A DNA stretch of 5,590 bases, taken from the NCBI GenBank assembly GCA_937902305.1, contig CALDHV010000212.1, positions 1 through 5,590 of the forward strand, read 5' to 3'. A program made the position numbers and the translations under genes. Each line of letters opens with the position of its first letter. Within the stretch, counting starts at the first letter, position 1. The stretch comes from an uncultured Clostridia bacterium (lineage in GTDB: Bacteria; Bacillota; Clostridia; Oscillospirales; Acutalibacteraceae). The notes below the pieces were generated by a model. That model did no database searches, was not told the origin of the DNA, and worked only from the letters and a program-made list of their open reading frames with translations. Shown here piece by piece: positions 1 to 5,590 of the stretch.

Positions 1-754
1 CGCCGCAGATAAAGAGAATGTTGGTCGTATCGACCTGAATAAACTCCTGCTGGGGATGCTTGCGTCCGCCGTTGGGCGGCACATTGGACACCGTGCCCTC
101 GATGATCTTCAGCAGAGCTTGCTGTACGCCCTCGCCGCTGACATCGCGGGTGATGGAAGCGTTCTCACTGCGTCGGGATATTTTGTCGATCTCGTCAACA
201 TAAATGATACCGCGCTGTGCCTTTTCCACATCAAAGTCCGCCGCTTGGATCAAGCGGAGCAGGATATTCTCCACATCCTCGCCGACATAGCCCGCTTCGG
301 TCAGCGTCGTTGCATCGGCGATGGCAAAAGGGACATCCAGCACCTTCGCCAGGGTCTGCGCGAGCGCGGTCTTGCCGACACCGGTAGGCCCGAGCATCAG
401 CACATTGCTCTTGCCGAACTCCACATCATCCGCGCCGTCCGAAAACAGGATGCGCTTGTAGTGGTTATAGACCGCGACCGACAGCGTGACCTTGGCGGCA
501 TCCTGCCCGATCACATATTCGTCGAGCTTTTGCTTGATCTCCTGCGGTGTGGGCAAGGTAGTGGGCAGATCGCTTTTGCTCCTGGCGCCGGGACGGACGG
601 TCTGCGGCGCATCCTCACGGAGGATAGAGCAACAAAGATCGACACACTCATTGCAGATAAAAACCCCGCCGGGCCCGGCGATCAGCCGACCGACGCTGTC
701 CTGCTGCTTTCCGCAAAAGGAGCAAAACAAATTGGGCTGTTGCGGCTCATTCAT
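1..754 (-). CDS. clpX: ATP-dependent Clp protease ATPase subunit ClpX (partial, C-terminal part off the window)
   Basis: AAA+ unfoldase that recognises tagged or damaged proteins, unfolds them with ATP and threads them into the ClpP chamber in the cytoplasm. The window holds 251 codons from the ATG at 754-752, about 60 percent of a usual ~420-residue ClpX; the left edge cuts it. Visible landmarks: N-terminal zinc-binding domain with Cys11, Cys14, Cys34 and Cys37 (CSFC...CNEC); a short linker; DEYVIGQ at 79-84; Walker A GPTGVGKT at 122-129; the pore-1 loop GYVG at 155-158; Walker B IIYVDEIDK with Asp187-Glu188; the RKH pore loop at 231-233. All family-defining residues in the visible part are intact. 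The start is fixed by an AAGGAGG ribosome site at 762-768, seven bases upstream. It follows clpP by only 26 bases, so the two are very likely co-transcribed. The sensor-2 region and the ClpP-docking IGF-type loop fall outside, so full function cannot be judged. Confidence 0.98.
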   Translation of the reverse strand, partial: MNEPQQPNLFCSFCGKQQDSVGRLIAGPGGVFICNECVDLCCSILREDAPQTVRPGARSKSDLPTTLPTPQEIKQKLDEYVIGQDAAKVTLSVAVYNHYKRILFSDGADDVEFGKSNVLMLGPTGVGKTALAQTLAKVLDVPFAIADATTLTEAGYVGEDVENILLRLIQAADFDVEKAQRGIIYVDEIDKISRRSENASITRDVSGEGVQQALLKIIEGTVSNVPPNGGRKHPQQEFIQVDTTNILFICG

Positions 755-780
755 AGAGGAACCTCCTTGGGTTGAAATAC

Positions 781-1368
781 TTATGCGCGTTTTTCGACCA
801 CACGGTCAATCAAGCCGTACCGCACGGCATCATCCGCGGTCATCCAGTTATCGCGATCGGTATCCCGCTCGATGACCTCAAACGGCTGTCCGGTCATATC
901 GGACAGCATCTGGTTCATACGGTTGCGGATATAGATGATATGATCCGCCTGGATCTTAATATCCGCCGCCTGCCCCTTGGCGCCGCCCAGCGGCTGATGA
1001 ATCATAATTTCGCTATTCGGCAGAGCAAGGCGCTTGCCCTTGGTGCCGGCGGCAAGGAGGAAGCTCCCCATGCTCGCCGCAAGTCCGACGCAAATCGTGG
1101 AAACATCGCACTTAATATATTGCATCGTGTCGTAGATCGCCATACCCGCGGTGACAGAGCCGCCGGGGCTGTTGATATACAGCGAGATGTCCTTATCGGG
1201 ATCCTGCCCTTCGAGATACAAAAGCTGGGCTACCACCAGCGACGCGGTCGCATCGTTTACCTCATCCGACAGCATAATGATGCGGTCATTGAGCAAACGG
1301 GAAAAAATATCATAGCTACGCTCACCGCGGCTGGTTTGTTCGATGACATAAGGGACAAGACTGCTCAT
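781..1368 (-). CDS. clpP: ATP-dependent Clp protease proteolytic subunit ClpP
   Basis: Self-compartmentalised serine protease that forms a tetradecameric barrel in the cytoplasm and degrades proteins delivered by ClpX and other Clp ATPases. The 195-residue product is the normal length for a bacterial ClpP. The catalytic triad is readable as Ser99 (GLAASMGS), His124 (MIHQP) and Asp173 (TDRDNW), each one residue later than in the Bacillus subtilis enzyme. The oxyanion-loop motif SPGGSV is at 67-72. The N-terminus starts MSSLVPYVIEQTSRGER, which matches the usual short propeptide/axial-loop region. Start: ATG at 1368-1366 with AAGGAGG at 1378-1384, nine bases upstream. It lies between tig (75-base gap) and clpX (26-base gap), the arrangement common in Firmicutes. 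No CtsR-type operator was seen in front of it. Nothing suggests an inactive paralogue. Confidence 0.98.
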   Translation of the reverse strand: MSSLVPYVIEQTSRGERSYDIFSRLLNDRIIMLSDEVNDATASLVVAQLLYLEGQDPDKDISLYINSPGGSVTAGMAIYDTMQYIKCDVSTICVGLAASMGSFLLAAGTKGKRLALPNSEIMIHQPLGGAKGQAADIKIQADHIIYIRNRMNQMLSDMTGQPFEVIERDTDRDNWMTADDAVRYGLIDRVVEKRA

Positions 1369-1443
1369 AGAAATGATCCTCCTTCATATTCCGTAGTACG
1401 GGAGATAGTATGGGCATACCGGGGACATCTAATCGTGATTTGC

Positions 1444-2730
1444 TTATTTTTCAGTGATTTTCGCATTAGCCTTGACCCACTCCATTGCCTTGCTGACCGA
1501 GAGATCCTCTTTCAGCGCGTCGGCGGGAATGGCTTTCTTCACCTGTTCGACCTCCATCTTGTACTGCTCTGCCATCTTGGCGTATTCCGCGTCGATATCC
1601 TCGTCGGTGACTTCGATATTTTCGAGCTTTGCCAAAGCCTCCAGCGCCAGACGCACCTTGACCTGCTTCTCCGCCTGCTCGCGGAAGCCGTCGCGGAACG
1701 CCGCCTGATCCATACCGGTGTATTGCAGATACATATCGAGGCTTAAGCCCTGAGATTGCATCCGATAGGCGAAGCTCTGCACACGGTCGTCAATGGCATT
1801 TTCGATCATCGCCGCCGGAATATCCGCCGTCATTCCGGCAATCAGCCCGTCAACGAGCTGTTCATCGACCGCGTCCTCGGCGGTCTTTTGACGCTGTTCC
1901 TCAAGGCGCTTTTTCGCATCTGCCTTGAAATCATCAACGGTATCAAAATCCGAGCCGTCCTTGATCAAATCATCATCCACCTCAGGAAGCTCTTTCTTCT
2001 CGATCTTGTGCACCTTGCACTTAAAGACCGCCGGCTTGCCCGCCAATTCCTTGGCGTGGTAATCCTCCGGGAAGGTGACATTGACATCCAATTCGGCATC
2101 CACCGCCGCGCCGACCAACTGCTCCTCAAAGCCGGGAATGAACTGACCGGAGCCGAGCTCCAGCGCGTAATTCTCCGCCTTGCCGCCGTCAAACGCCTCG
2201 CCGTCCACATAGCCGTCGAAATCAAAGGTCACGGTATCGCCCATCTCGGCGGCGCGATCCTCGACCGACACCATCCGCGCATTGCGCTCCTGCAAGCGTT
2301 TGAGCTCGCCGTCCACATCCTCATCGGAAACGACAACAGACGGCTTTTCGACCTTGATGCCCTTGTAATTCTTCAGCTCGACCTCCGGCTGAACGGTAAT
2401 GGTCGCCTTGAAAACCAAGCCCTCGGCACCGACCGAAACGACATCGAGATCGACCTTATCCTCCACATATTTGTAGCCGGATTCCTTGATCGCCTCATCC
2501 AGTGCGGACGGGTAAATATCGTTCATCGCTGTTTCGTAGAAAACGCCGGAGCCGTACTCCTTCTCGATCAGCGCACGGGGAGCTTTACCCTTGCGGAAAC
2601 CGGGAACGGACATTTTCTTGACATCCTTCTTGTACGCCGCATCCACAGCGGCACCGAAGGTAGCGGCATCCACCTCGATTTCCAGTTCTACGCGATTGTT
2701 TTCCTTTTTGGTGGCATTTTTGAGACTCAT
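1444..2730 (-). CDS. tig: Trigger factor, ribosome-associated chaperone and peptidyl-prolyl isomerase
   Basis: Ribosome-bound chaperone that shields nascent chains at the exit tunnel and has proline isomerase activity. The 428-residue product has the full three-domain layout. The N-terminal ribosome-binding domain (about 1-115) contains the signature GFRKGKAP at 44-51 that contacts ribosomal protein L23. An FKBP-type isomerase domain (about 160-246) includes GDTVTFDFDGYVDG and ELGSGQFIPGFEEQL. The C-terminal helical chaperone arms (about 250-428) end KITEK. Length is typical of the family. The start ATG at 2730-2728 is supported by AGGAGG at 2739-2744, eight bases upstream; translation begins MSLKNATKKENN, close to the normal family start. 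It is the first gene of the tig-clpP-clpX group and lies directly downstream of a predicted promoter at 2823-2851. No truncation or frameshift is visible. Confidence 0.98.
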   Translation of the reverse strand: MSLKNATKKENNRVELEIEVDAATFGAAVDAAYKKDVKKMSVPGFRKGKAPRALIEKEYGSGVFYETAMNDIYPSALDEAIKESGYKYVEDKVDLDVVSVGAEGLVFKATITVQPEVELKNYKGIKVEKPSVVVSDEDVDGELKRLQERNARMVSVEDRAAEMGDTVTFDFDGYVDGEAFDGGKAENYALELGSGQFIPGFEEQLVGAAVDAELDVNVTFPEDYHAKELAGKPAVFKCKVHKIEKKELPEVDDDLIKDGSDFDTVDDFKADAKKRLEEQRQKTAEDAVDEQLVDGLIAGMTADIPAAMIENAIDDRVQSFAYRMQSQGLSLDMYLQYTGMDQAAFRDGFREQAEKQVKVRLALEALAKLENIEVTDEDIDAEYAKMAEQYKMEVEQVKKAIPADALKEDLSVSKAMEWVKANAKITEK

Positions 2731-2763
2731 TGATGTTTCCTCCTAAACTTTTTCACATAGTAA

Positions 2764-2791
2764 GGCGTCCGGAAGGGTCATCCCGGTCGCC
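2764..2791 (-). repeat. Small inverted repeat (possible hairpin) in the tig 5' leader
   Basis: On the minus strand the sequence reads GGCG-A-CCGG, a ten-base loop, then CCGG-A-CGCC: two four-base arms on each side separated by one A-A mismatch. It lies between the predicted tig transcription start (near 2816) and the ribosome site (2739-2744). It is not followed by a T run, so it does not look like an intrinsic terminator. It could be an mRNA 5' stem affecting stability, or simply a chance palindrome. I recognise no riboswitch or known leader in this stretch. Confidence 0.4.
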
Positions 2792-2822
2792 GTATGGCTT
2801 GATTTGGCAAGCGTTACCATTT

Positions 2823-2851
2823 ATTATAACATATAAATCCGGCTTTGGCTA
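2823..2851 (-). promoter_or_regulatory. Predicted sigma-A promoter for tig-clpP-clpX (extended -10)
   Basis: Reading the minus strand, TATAAT lies at 2828-2823, a perfect -10 box. It is preceded by TGT at 2831-2829, giving the extended -10 pattern TGnTATAAT. Exactly 17 bases further upstream, at 2851-2846, is TAGCCA, which matches four of six positions of TTGACA. Just upstream, at 2855-2868, the minus strand reads TTTTTTT-G-AAAAAA, an AT-rich block at about -39 to -52, where an UP element would sit. Transcription would begin near 2816, leaving a leader of about 85 bases before tig. There is no convincing terminator between the phosphoesterase stop (2878) and this promoter, so some read-through from upstream is possible. 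Confidence 0.7.
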
Positions 2852-2877
2852 CCCTTTTTTCAAAAAAACTGCGATAT

Positions 2878-3585
2878 TCACACATTTTCATCGCACGGTG
2901 GGATCAAAAGCGGGCAAAACCGCAACGCATCCGCCGAAACCAGGCGATATTCGATCCCATCCGACACGCCGTTAAACGCCATATGGATGCCGGCGCCGTG
3001 GACGTGACCGTAATAACAGCGGCGTACGCCCTCCTCCTGCAATACCGCAATCAGCTCCGGGCAAGTCTGCCCACCGAAGATAGGCGGATAGTGCAGGAAA
3101 GCGACCGGCTCCAGTCCGGTCTCTTTTGCGGCGCGAATGGACGCGCGCAAGCGTCCGACCTCTCGCATCAAAACCTTGCGGTCGGCATCCTCCTCGGCAT
3201 CGAAAAACCAGCCGCGCGTGCCGCAGACCGCCATTTTCCCGTCTACGGGAACGGCATCATTATGAATAAACCGCAGTGTGGAAAACCCGTGTTCGGTCAA
3301 AAATGTGTCCATTTTTCGGCGGGTGCACCACCAGTAATCATGGTTGCCCTTCAGTATCAGCTTTTGCCCCGGGAGAGAATGTAAAAAAGCAAAATCTGCC
3401 TCGACATCCTCCATATTCATCGCCCAGGAAATATCCCCCGGCAAAACGACCGTATCCTCCGGTGTCACCAGCCGCCGCCAGTTTTCCTCCAGCCGGGAAA
3501 CATAATCATCCCAGCCGCGAAACACCGTCATCGGCTTATCACAGCGAAAGGACAGGTGCGGATCACCGATGGCAAAAAGTGCCAT
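2878..3585 (-). CDS. Calcineurin-like metallophosphoesterase of unknown substrate (COG1768-like)
   Basis: Predicted two-metal phosphohydrolase of 235 residues, cytoplasmic (no signal peptide or membrane segment). All canonical motifs of the calcineurin-like superfamily are in order: DxH as GDPH at 7-10, GD as PGDIS at 49-53, GNHD at 80-83, the isolated His in LHYPP at 164-168, and GHVH at 193-196. These supply the residues that bind the two metals, so the enzyme is probably active. The flanking wording (PGDISWAM, GNHDYWW, and the C-terminal EYRLVSAD block) resembles the conserved 'predicted phosphohydrolase' group COG1768, as I recall it; its physiological substrate is not known to me. Start: ATG at 3585-3583 with GGAGG at 3593-3597, seven bases upstream, inside the 15-base gap after the thrC stop. 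The tight spacing implies translation from the thrC transcript. No functional link to threonine synthesis is evident. Confidence 0.93.
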   Translation of the reverse strand: MALFAIGDPHLSFRCDKPMTVFRGWDDYVSRLEENWRRLVTPEDTVVLPGDISWAMNMEDVEADFAFLHSLPGQKLILKGNHDYWWCTRRKMDTFLTEHGFSTLRFIHNDAVPVDGKMAVCGTRGWFFDAEEDADRKVLMREVGRLRASIRAAKETGLEPVAFLHYPPIFGGQTCPELIAVLQEEGVRRCYYGHVHGAGIHMAFNGVSDGIEYRLVSADALRFCPLLIPPCDENV

Positions 3586-3600
3586 AGCGTCCCCTCCCGC

Positions 3601-5097
3601 TTACAGACCGAGACTGCGGTAAACCGCCGTCTGCATCGACACCGCGTCGTTGTCACATTCACCTGTAAAGCGCACCTGCTTGTCACGCAAAGTCGCCAGC
3701 GGTGCCGGGATCGGCGCGCCGGTCAGCGAATGGAGCGCGGTCAACTGGGCAAACGGCGTGTCGTCGTTCGCCTTGCCGCCCAGCGCGGCAAGGATCGCCG
3801 GTGCAAACTTATATGCATTGGCAGTCGATGCGATGACGGTCGGCGTGGCATCCCCGGAAACCGCGCGGTATCGGTCACAGACATTTAGCGCCACGGCGGT
3901 ATGTGTATCGCAGAGATACCCGCCCTGATCTAAAGCGGTGCGGATTGTCCCCGCCGCCTCCTCATCGGATGCCGAGCCGCCGACGAACAATTCCCCGATC
4001 GCGGCGCGAACCGACGCGGGAACGGAATACCGCTTATTCTCTTTGAGCTGCTTCATCCAGTCAGCGACCAAATCGGCATCGCCGGAAACCATATGATACA
4101 GCAACCGCTCCAGATTGGAGGAAACAAGAATATCCATCGACGGTGAGGTCGTGGTGTAGAACGGACGATTGCAGTCATACACGCCGGTATCGAAGAAATC
4201 CGTCAGTATGCGGTTGCGGTTGGAGGCGCAGATCAGCCGACGGATCGGCAAGCCCATCCGCTTTGCATAATAAGCGGCAAGAATATTGCCGAAATTGCCG
4301 GTCGGCACAACGACATTGATCGGGTCGCCGTTTTGAACGGCGCCGGACGACACCATATCGCAATACGCCGAGATGTAGTAAACGATCTGCGGCAGCAGTC
4401 GTCCCCAGTTGATGGAATTGGCGCTGGAAAAGCGCATCCCGTTTTCCGCCAGCTTTCGTAATACAGCGGGATTGGTGAACAGCGACTTGACACCGGTCTG
4501 CGCATCGTCAAAATTACCGCGAATGGCGCAAACACCGACATTTTTTCCCTCCTGCGTCACCATTTGCAGGCGTTGCATCTCGCTGACCCCATCACGCGGG
4601 AAAAACACAAGAATGTTGGTATCCGGCGCATCCTTGAAGCCCTCGAGCGCGGCTTTGCCGGTGTCGCCGGAGGTCGCAACGAGAATGACGGTCTTCTGTC
4701 CCGGCACCGCCTTTTGCACCGAAACACGCATCAAATGCGGCAATATCTGCAACGCCATATCCTTGAAAGCGCAGGTCGGGCCGTGCCACAGCTCCAGCAT
4801 ATACCGCCCGTCGCCAATATCCTTGAGCGGGGCAATTTGCGGTGTATCAAACTGCGCTCCGTATGCCGCAGAGGCGCAGGCTGCGATCTCCTGCGCGGTA
4901 AAGTCGGTAAGATACAGCCCCAGCACCTTTTCGGCGCGTTTGGCGTACGGCAACGCTCGCAGCTCGTCGATAAATGCCGCCGAGACGGACGGGAACTCCT
5001 CCGGCACAAACAGACCCCCGTCCGGGGAGATCCCGGTCGCGATCGCCTGTGCGGCAGAAACGTGAACATTTTTGTCTCTCGTACTTGTGTATTGCAT
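3601..5097 (-). CDS. thrC: Threonine synthase (PLP-dependent)
   Basis: Catalyses the last step of threonine biosynthesis, converting O-phosphohomoserine and water to L-threonine and phosphate, with pyridoxal phosphate, in the cytoplasm. The 498-residue product is of the long form (as in E. coli and yeast). It has the N-terminal threonine synthase domain beginning MQYTSTRD (about 1-80), then the PLP fold-type II core. The Schiff-base lysine is Lys112 in the motif GPTCAFKDMALQ. The family motif ATSGDTGKAA is at 141-150, and the glycine-rich phosphate-binding segment PTGNFGNI is at about 265-272. The C-terminal part (STANAYKFAP near 425-435) is intact to the stop. Start: ATG at 5097-5095 with a GGAG at 5105-5108, seven bases upstream. 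It lies 36 bases after yraN and 15 before the phosphoesterase. No other threonine-pathway gene (hom, thrB) is in the window. Confidence 0.98.
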   Translation of the reverse strand: MQYTSTRDKNVHVSAAQAIATGISPDGGLFVPEEFPSVSAAFIDELRALPYAKRAEKVLGLYLTDFTAQEIAACASAAYGAQFDTPQIAPLKDIGDGRYMLELWHGPTCAFKDMALQILPHLMRVSVQKAVPGQKTVILVATSGDTGKAALEGFKDAPDTNILVFFPRDGVSEMQRLQMVTQEGKNVGVCAIRGNFDDAQTGVKSLFTNPAVLRKLAENGMRFSSANSINWGRLLPQIVYYISAYCDMVSSGAVQNGDPINVVVPTGNFGNILAAYYAKRMGLPIRRLICASNRNRILTDFFDTGVYDCNRPFYTTTSPSMDILVSSNLERLLYHMVSGDADLVADWMKQLKENKRYSVPASVRAAIGELFVGGSASDEEAAGTIRTALDQGGYLCDTHTAVALNVCDRYRAVSGDATPTVIASTANAYKFAPAILAALGGKANDDTPFAQLTALHSLTGAPIPAPLATLRDKQVRFTGECDNDAVSMQTAVYRSLGL

Positions 5098-5113
5098 AGC
5101 ATATCTCCATTCC

Positions 5114-5127
5114 GCCGTCGGGACGGC
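5114..5127 (-). repeat. Short GC-rich inverted repeat between yraN and thrC
   Basis: GCCGTC and GACGGC face each other around a two-base centre (effectively a five-base stem with a four-base loop). The repeat lies between the yraN stop (5134-5136) and the thrC ribosome site (5105-5108). There is no T run after it, so it is unlikely to be an intrinsic terminator. It could form a small intercistronic stem that affects thrC translation or transcript processing. Chance occurrence cannot be excluded in DNA of this composition. Confidence 0.4.
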
Positions 5128-5133
5128 AAATAA

Positions 5134-5520
5134 TCAAAAGGATCGGCTCAAATCGCCGGTTTCATAGGCGCTCTGTATGTGATTGATCTCAACGATCGAA
5201 AAGGGGTCTCTATCTCCGGTCACGACCTCGATGACATCAAAACGCGGTTGCAGGGCAAGCGGGTGATGAGAAAGGAACACCCCCGCCGTCGCCACCAAGC
5301 GCCGTTGCTTTGCCGCCGTCACCGCCTCGCGCGGCGTATACAGCGAACCGGCACGGCGGGTCTTGACCTCCACAAAAACGATATGCCGCTCGTCCGATAC
5401 GATGATGTCGATCTCCCCTTGACGGCACCGATAATTGGAGGAAATCACGGTATAGCCGCGTTCCCGCAGAAAACGGGCGGCGGCGATCTCCCCCGCCGCG
5501 CCCTGCGAAAGCTGTGCCAA
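5134..5520 (-). CDS. yraN: YraN/UPF0102 family protein (PD-(D/E)XK nuclease-like), 5' end probably lost
   Basis: Small cytoplasmic protein of the UPF0102 family, with a predicted PD-(D/E)XK endonuclease-like fold; its precise role is not established. The readable 128 residues are near the family's usual length (about 115-130). Key positions: GxxGE at 7-11 (Glu11), the GEIDII motif at 35-40 (Asp38), and the VFVEVKTR motif at 48-55 (Glu51, Lys53), which together form the expected nuclease-like active site. RFDVIEV near 93-99 is also typical. The reading frame opens only with a TTG at 5520-5518, and the next codons upstream in frame are TAG, ACG, TAG. No Shine-Dalgarno sequence precedes it, whereas every other gene here has ATG plus a good site. 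Together with the foreign-looking sequence beyond 5521, this suggests the real start codon was lost at a sequence junction. It precedes thrC by 36 bases. Confidence 0.9.
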   Translation of the reverse strand: MAQLSQGAAGEIAAARFLRERGYTVISSNYRCRQGEIDIIVSDERHIVFVEVKTRRAGSLYTPREAVTAAKQRRLVATAGVFLSHHPLALQPRFDVIEVVTGDRDPFSIVEINHIQSAYETGDLSRSF

Positions 5521-5521
5521 C
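5504..5521. other. Probable chimeric sequence junction
   Basis: Two unrelated coding signals on opposite strands meet here. To the left, the minus-strand YraN reading continues up to about 5511 (its conserved Leu4 and Gly7). To the right, the plus strand reads as a different Cys-rich protein from about 5504 onwards. Neither reading has a proper start: YraN is closed by two TAG codons at 5521-5523 and 5527-5529, and the plus frame has an in-frame TAG at about 5454-5456 with no ATG, GTG or TTG before the homology begins. Base composition also changes here. An assembly or amplification chimera joined over a few shared bases is the simplest explanation; a real genomic rearrangement is the alternative. 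Confidence 0.65.
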
Positions 5522-5590
5522 TACGTCTACGACGAGGAGACCGAGTGCTACGAGTGCCCCATGCAGCTGGACGAGGACGAGATGGAGCAG
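5504..5590 (+). CDS. Fragment of a small Cys-rich protein (DUF6472-like), no start, cut by window end
   Basis: The plus strand reads CESCANYVYDEETECYEC and continues PMQLDEDEMEQ to the window end, 29 codons in all. The paired CxxC motifs (Cys at codons 1, 4, 15 and 18 of the fragment) could bind a metal such as zinc. The NYVYDEE...C..C...LDEDEM pattern is one I recognise from a short clostridial protein family of unknown function, DUF6472 as I recall; the family number is from memory. From 5519 on, all 24 codons end in G or C (GAC, TAC, GAG, CTG), whereas genes to the left often use TAT, AAT, GAT and GAA. There is no start codon in frame after the TAG near 5454, so as it stands it cannot be expressed. 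It is probably the inside of a gene from another template joined here. Confidence 0.6.

Noticed and set aside
56..775. A 239-codon open frame on the plus strand opposite clpX
   Set aside because: The minus strand encodes clear ClpX with all motifs; the plus frame has no recognisable content.
1369..1443. A separate promoter for clpP in the tig-clpP gap
   Set aside because: The best -10 candidate on the minus strand (TACTAT) has no acceptable -35 at 16-18 bases.
772..1746. A 324-codon open frame on the plus strand spanning clpP and the end of tig
   Set aside because: It is antisense to intact clpP and tig across an intergenic gap, with no family resemblance; a shadow frame.
1756..2733. A 325-codon open frame on the plus strand opposite tig
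   Set aside because: It is wholly antisense to an intact trigger factor, has no recognisable domain, and is explained by the codon bias of tig leaving the opposite strand free of stops.
2855..2868. TTTTTTCAAAAAAA inverted repeat as a terminator of the phosphoesterase transcript
   Set aside because: It has no GC-rich stem and only a one-base centre; its position fits an AT-rich upstream promoter tract better.
2731..2877. CtsR or HrcA (CIRCE) heat-shock operator before tig
   Set aside because: I looked for the tandem GGTCAAA-type repeat and the CIRCE inverted repeat here and before clpP and saw neither.
5454..5590. A genuine divergent gene overlapping the yraN 5' end
   Set aside because: Its frame contains a TAG near 5454 and no ATG, GTG or TTG before the conserved Cys motif, so a functional head-to-head overlap is not supported by the sequence as given.

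Overview
The window is a compact piece of chromosomal housekeeping DNA, most likely from a low-to-moderate GC member of the Clostridia (Oscillospiraceae or Ruminococcaceae-like, probably an uncultured gut-type bacterium). The reasons are the strong AGGAGG-type Shine-Dalgarno sequences before almost every gene, the Firmicutes-style tig-clpP-clpX cluster, the ClpP and ClpX sequence style, and a terminal fragment resembling a small cysteine-rich protein family that I associate with Clostridia. The genus call is inference.

All six recognisable genes of the main body are on the minus strand. In transcription order (right to left) they are: yraN (PD-(D/E)XK-like UPF0102 protein, 5134-5520), thrC (threonine synthase, 3601-5097), an uncharacterised calcineurin-like phosphoesterase (2878-3585), tig (trigger factor, 1444-2730), clpP (781-1368) and clpX (5' 60 percent, running off the left edge at base 1). 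yraN, thrC and the phosphoesterase are separated by 36 and 15 bases and look like one transcript. A 147-base gap before tig carries a convincing sigma-A promoter with an extended -10 and an AT-rich upstream tract, followed by a leader with a small hairpin. tig, clpP and clpX then follow with 75- and 26-base gaps.

The tig-clpP-clpX group joins co-translational folding (trigger factor at the ribosome exit tunnel) to regulated proteolysis (the ClpXP protease). thrC and the phosphoesterase are metabolic or unknown neighbours with no evident mechanistic link to it.

The oddest part is the right end. The last ~72-87 bases encode, on the plus strand, the start of a different small Cys-rich protein (DUF6472-like). 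It has no possible start codon, it collides with the yraN 5' end, and its codon use (every third position G or C) is unlike the rest. The simplest reading is a chimeric sequence junction at about 5504-5521, which also removes the true start of yraN. I see no mobile element, CRISPR array, tRNA or rRNA, and no clear new multi-gene system; the window is otherwise ordinary core genome.
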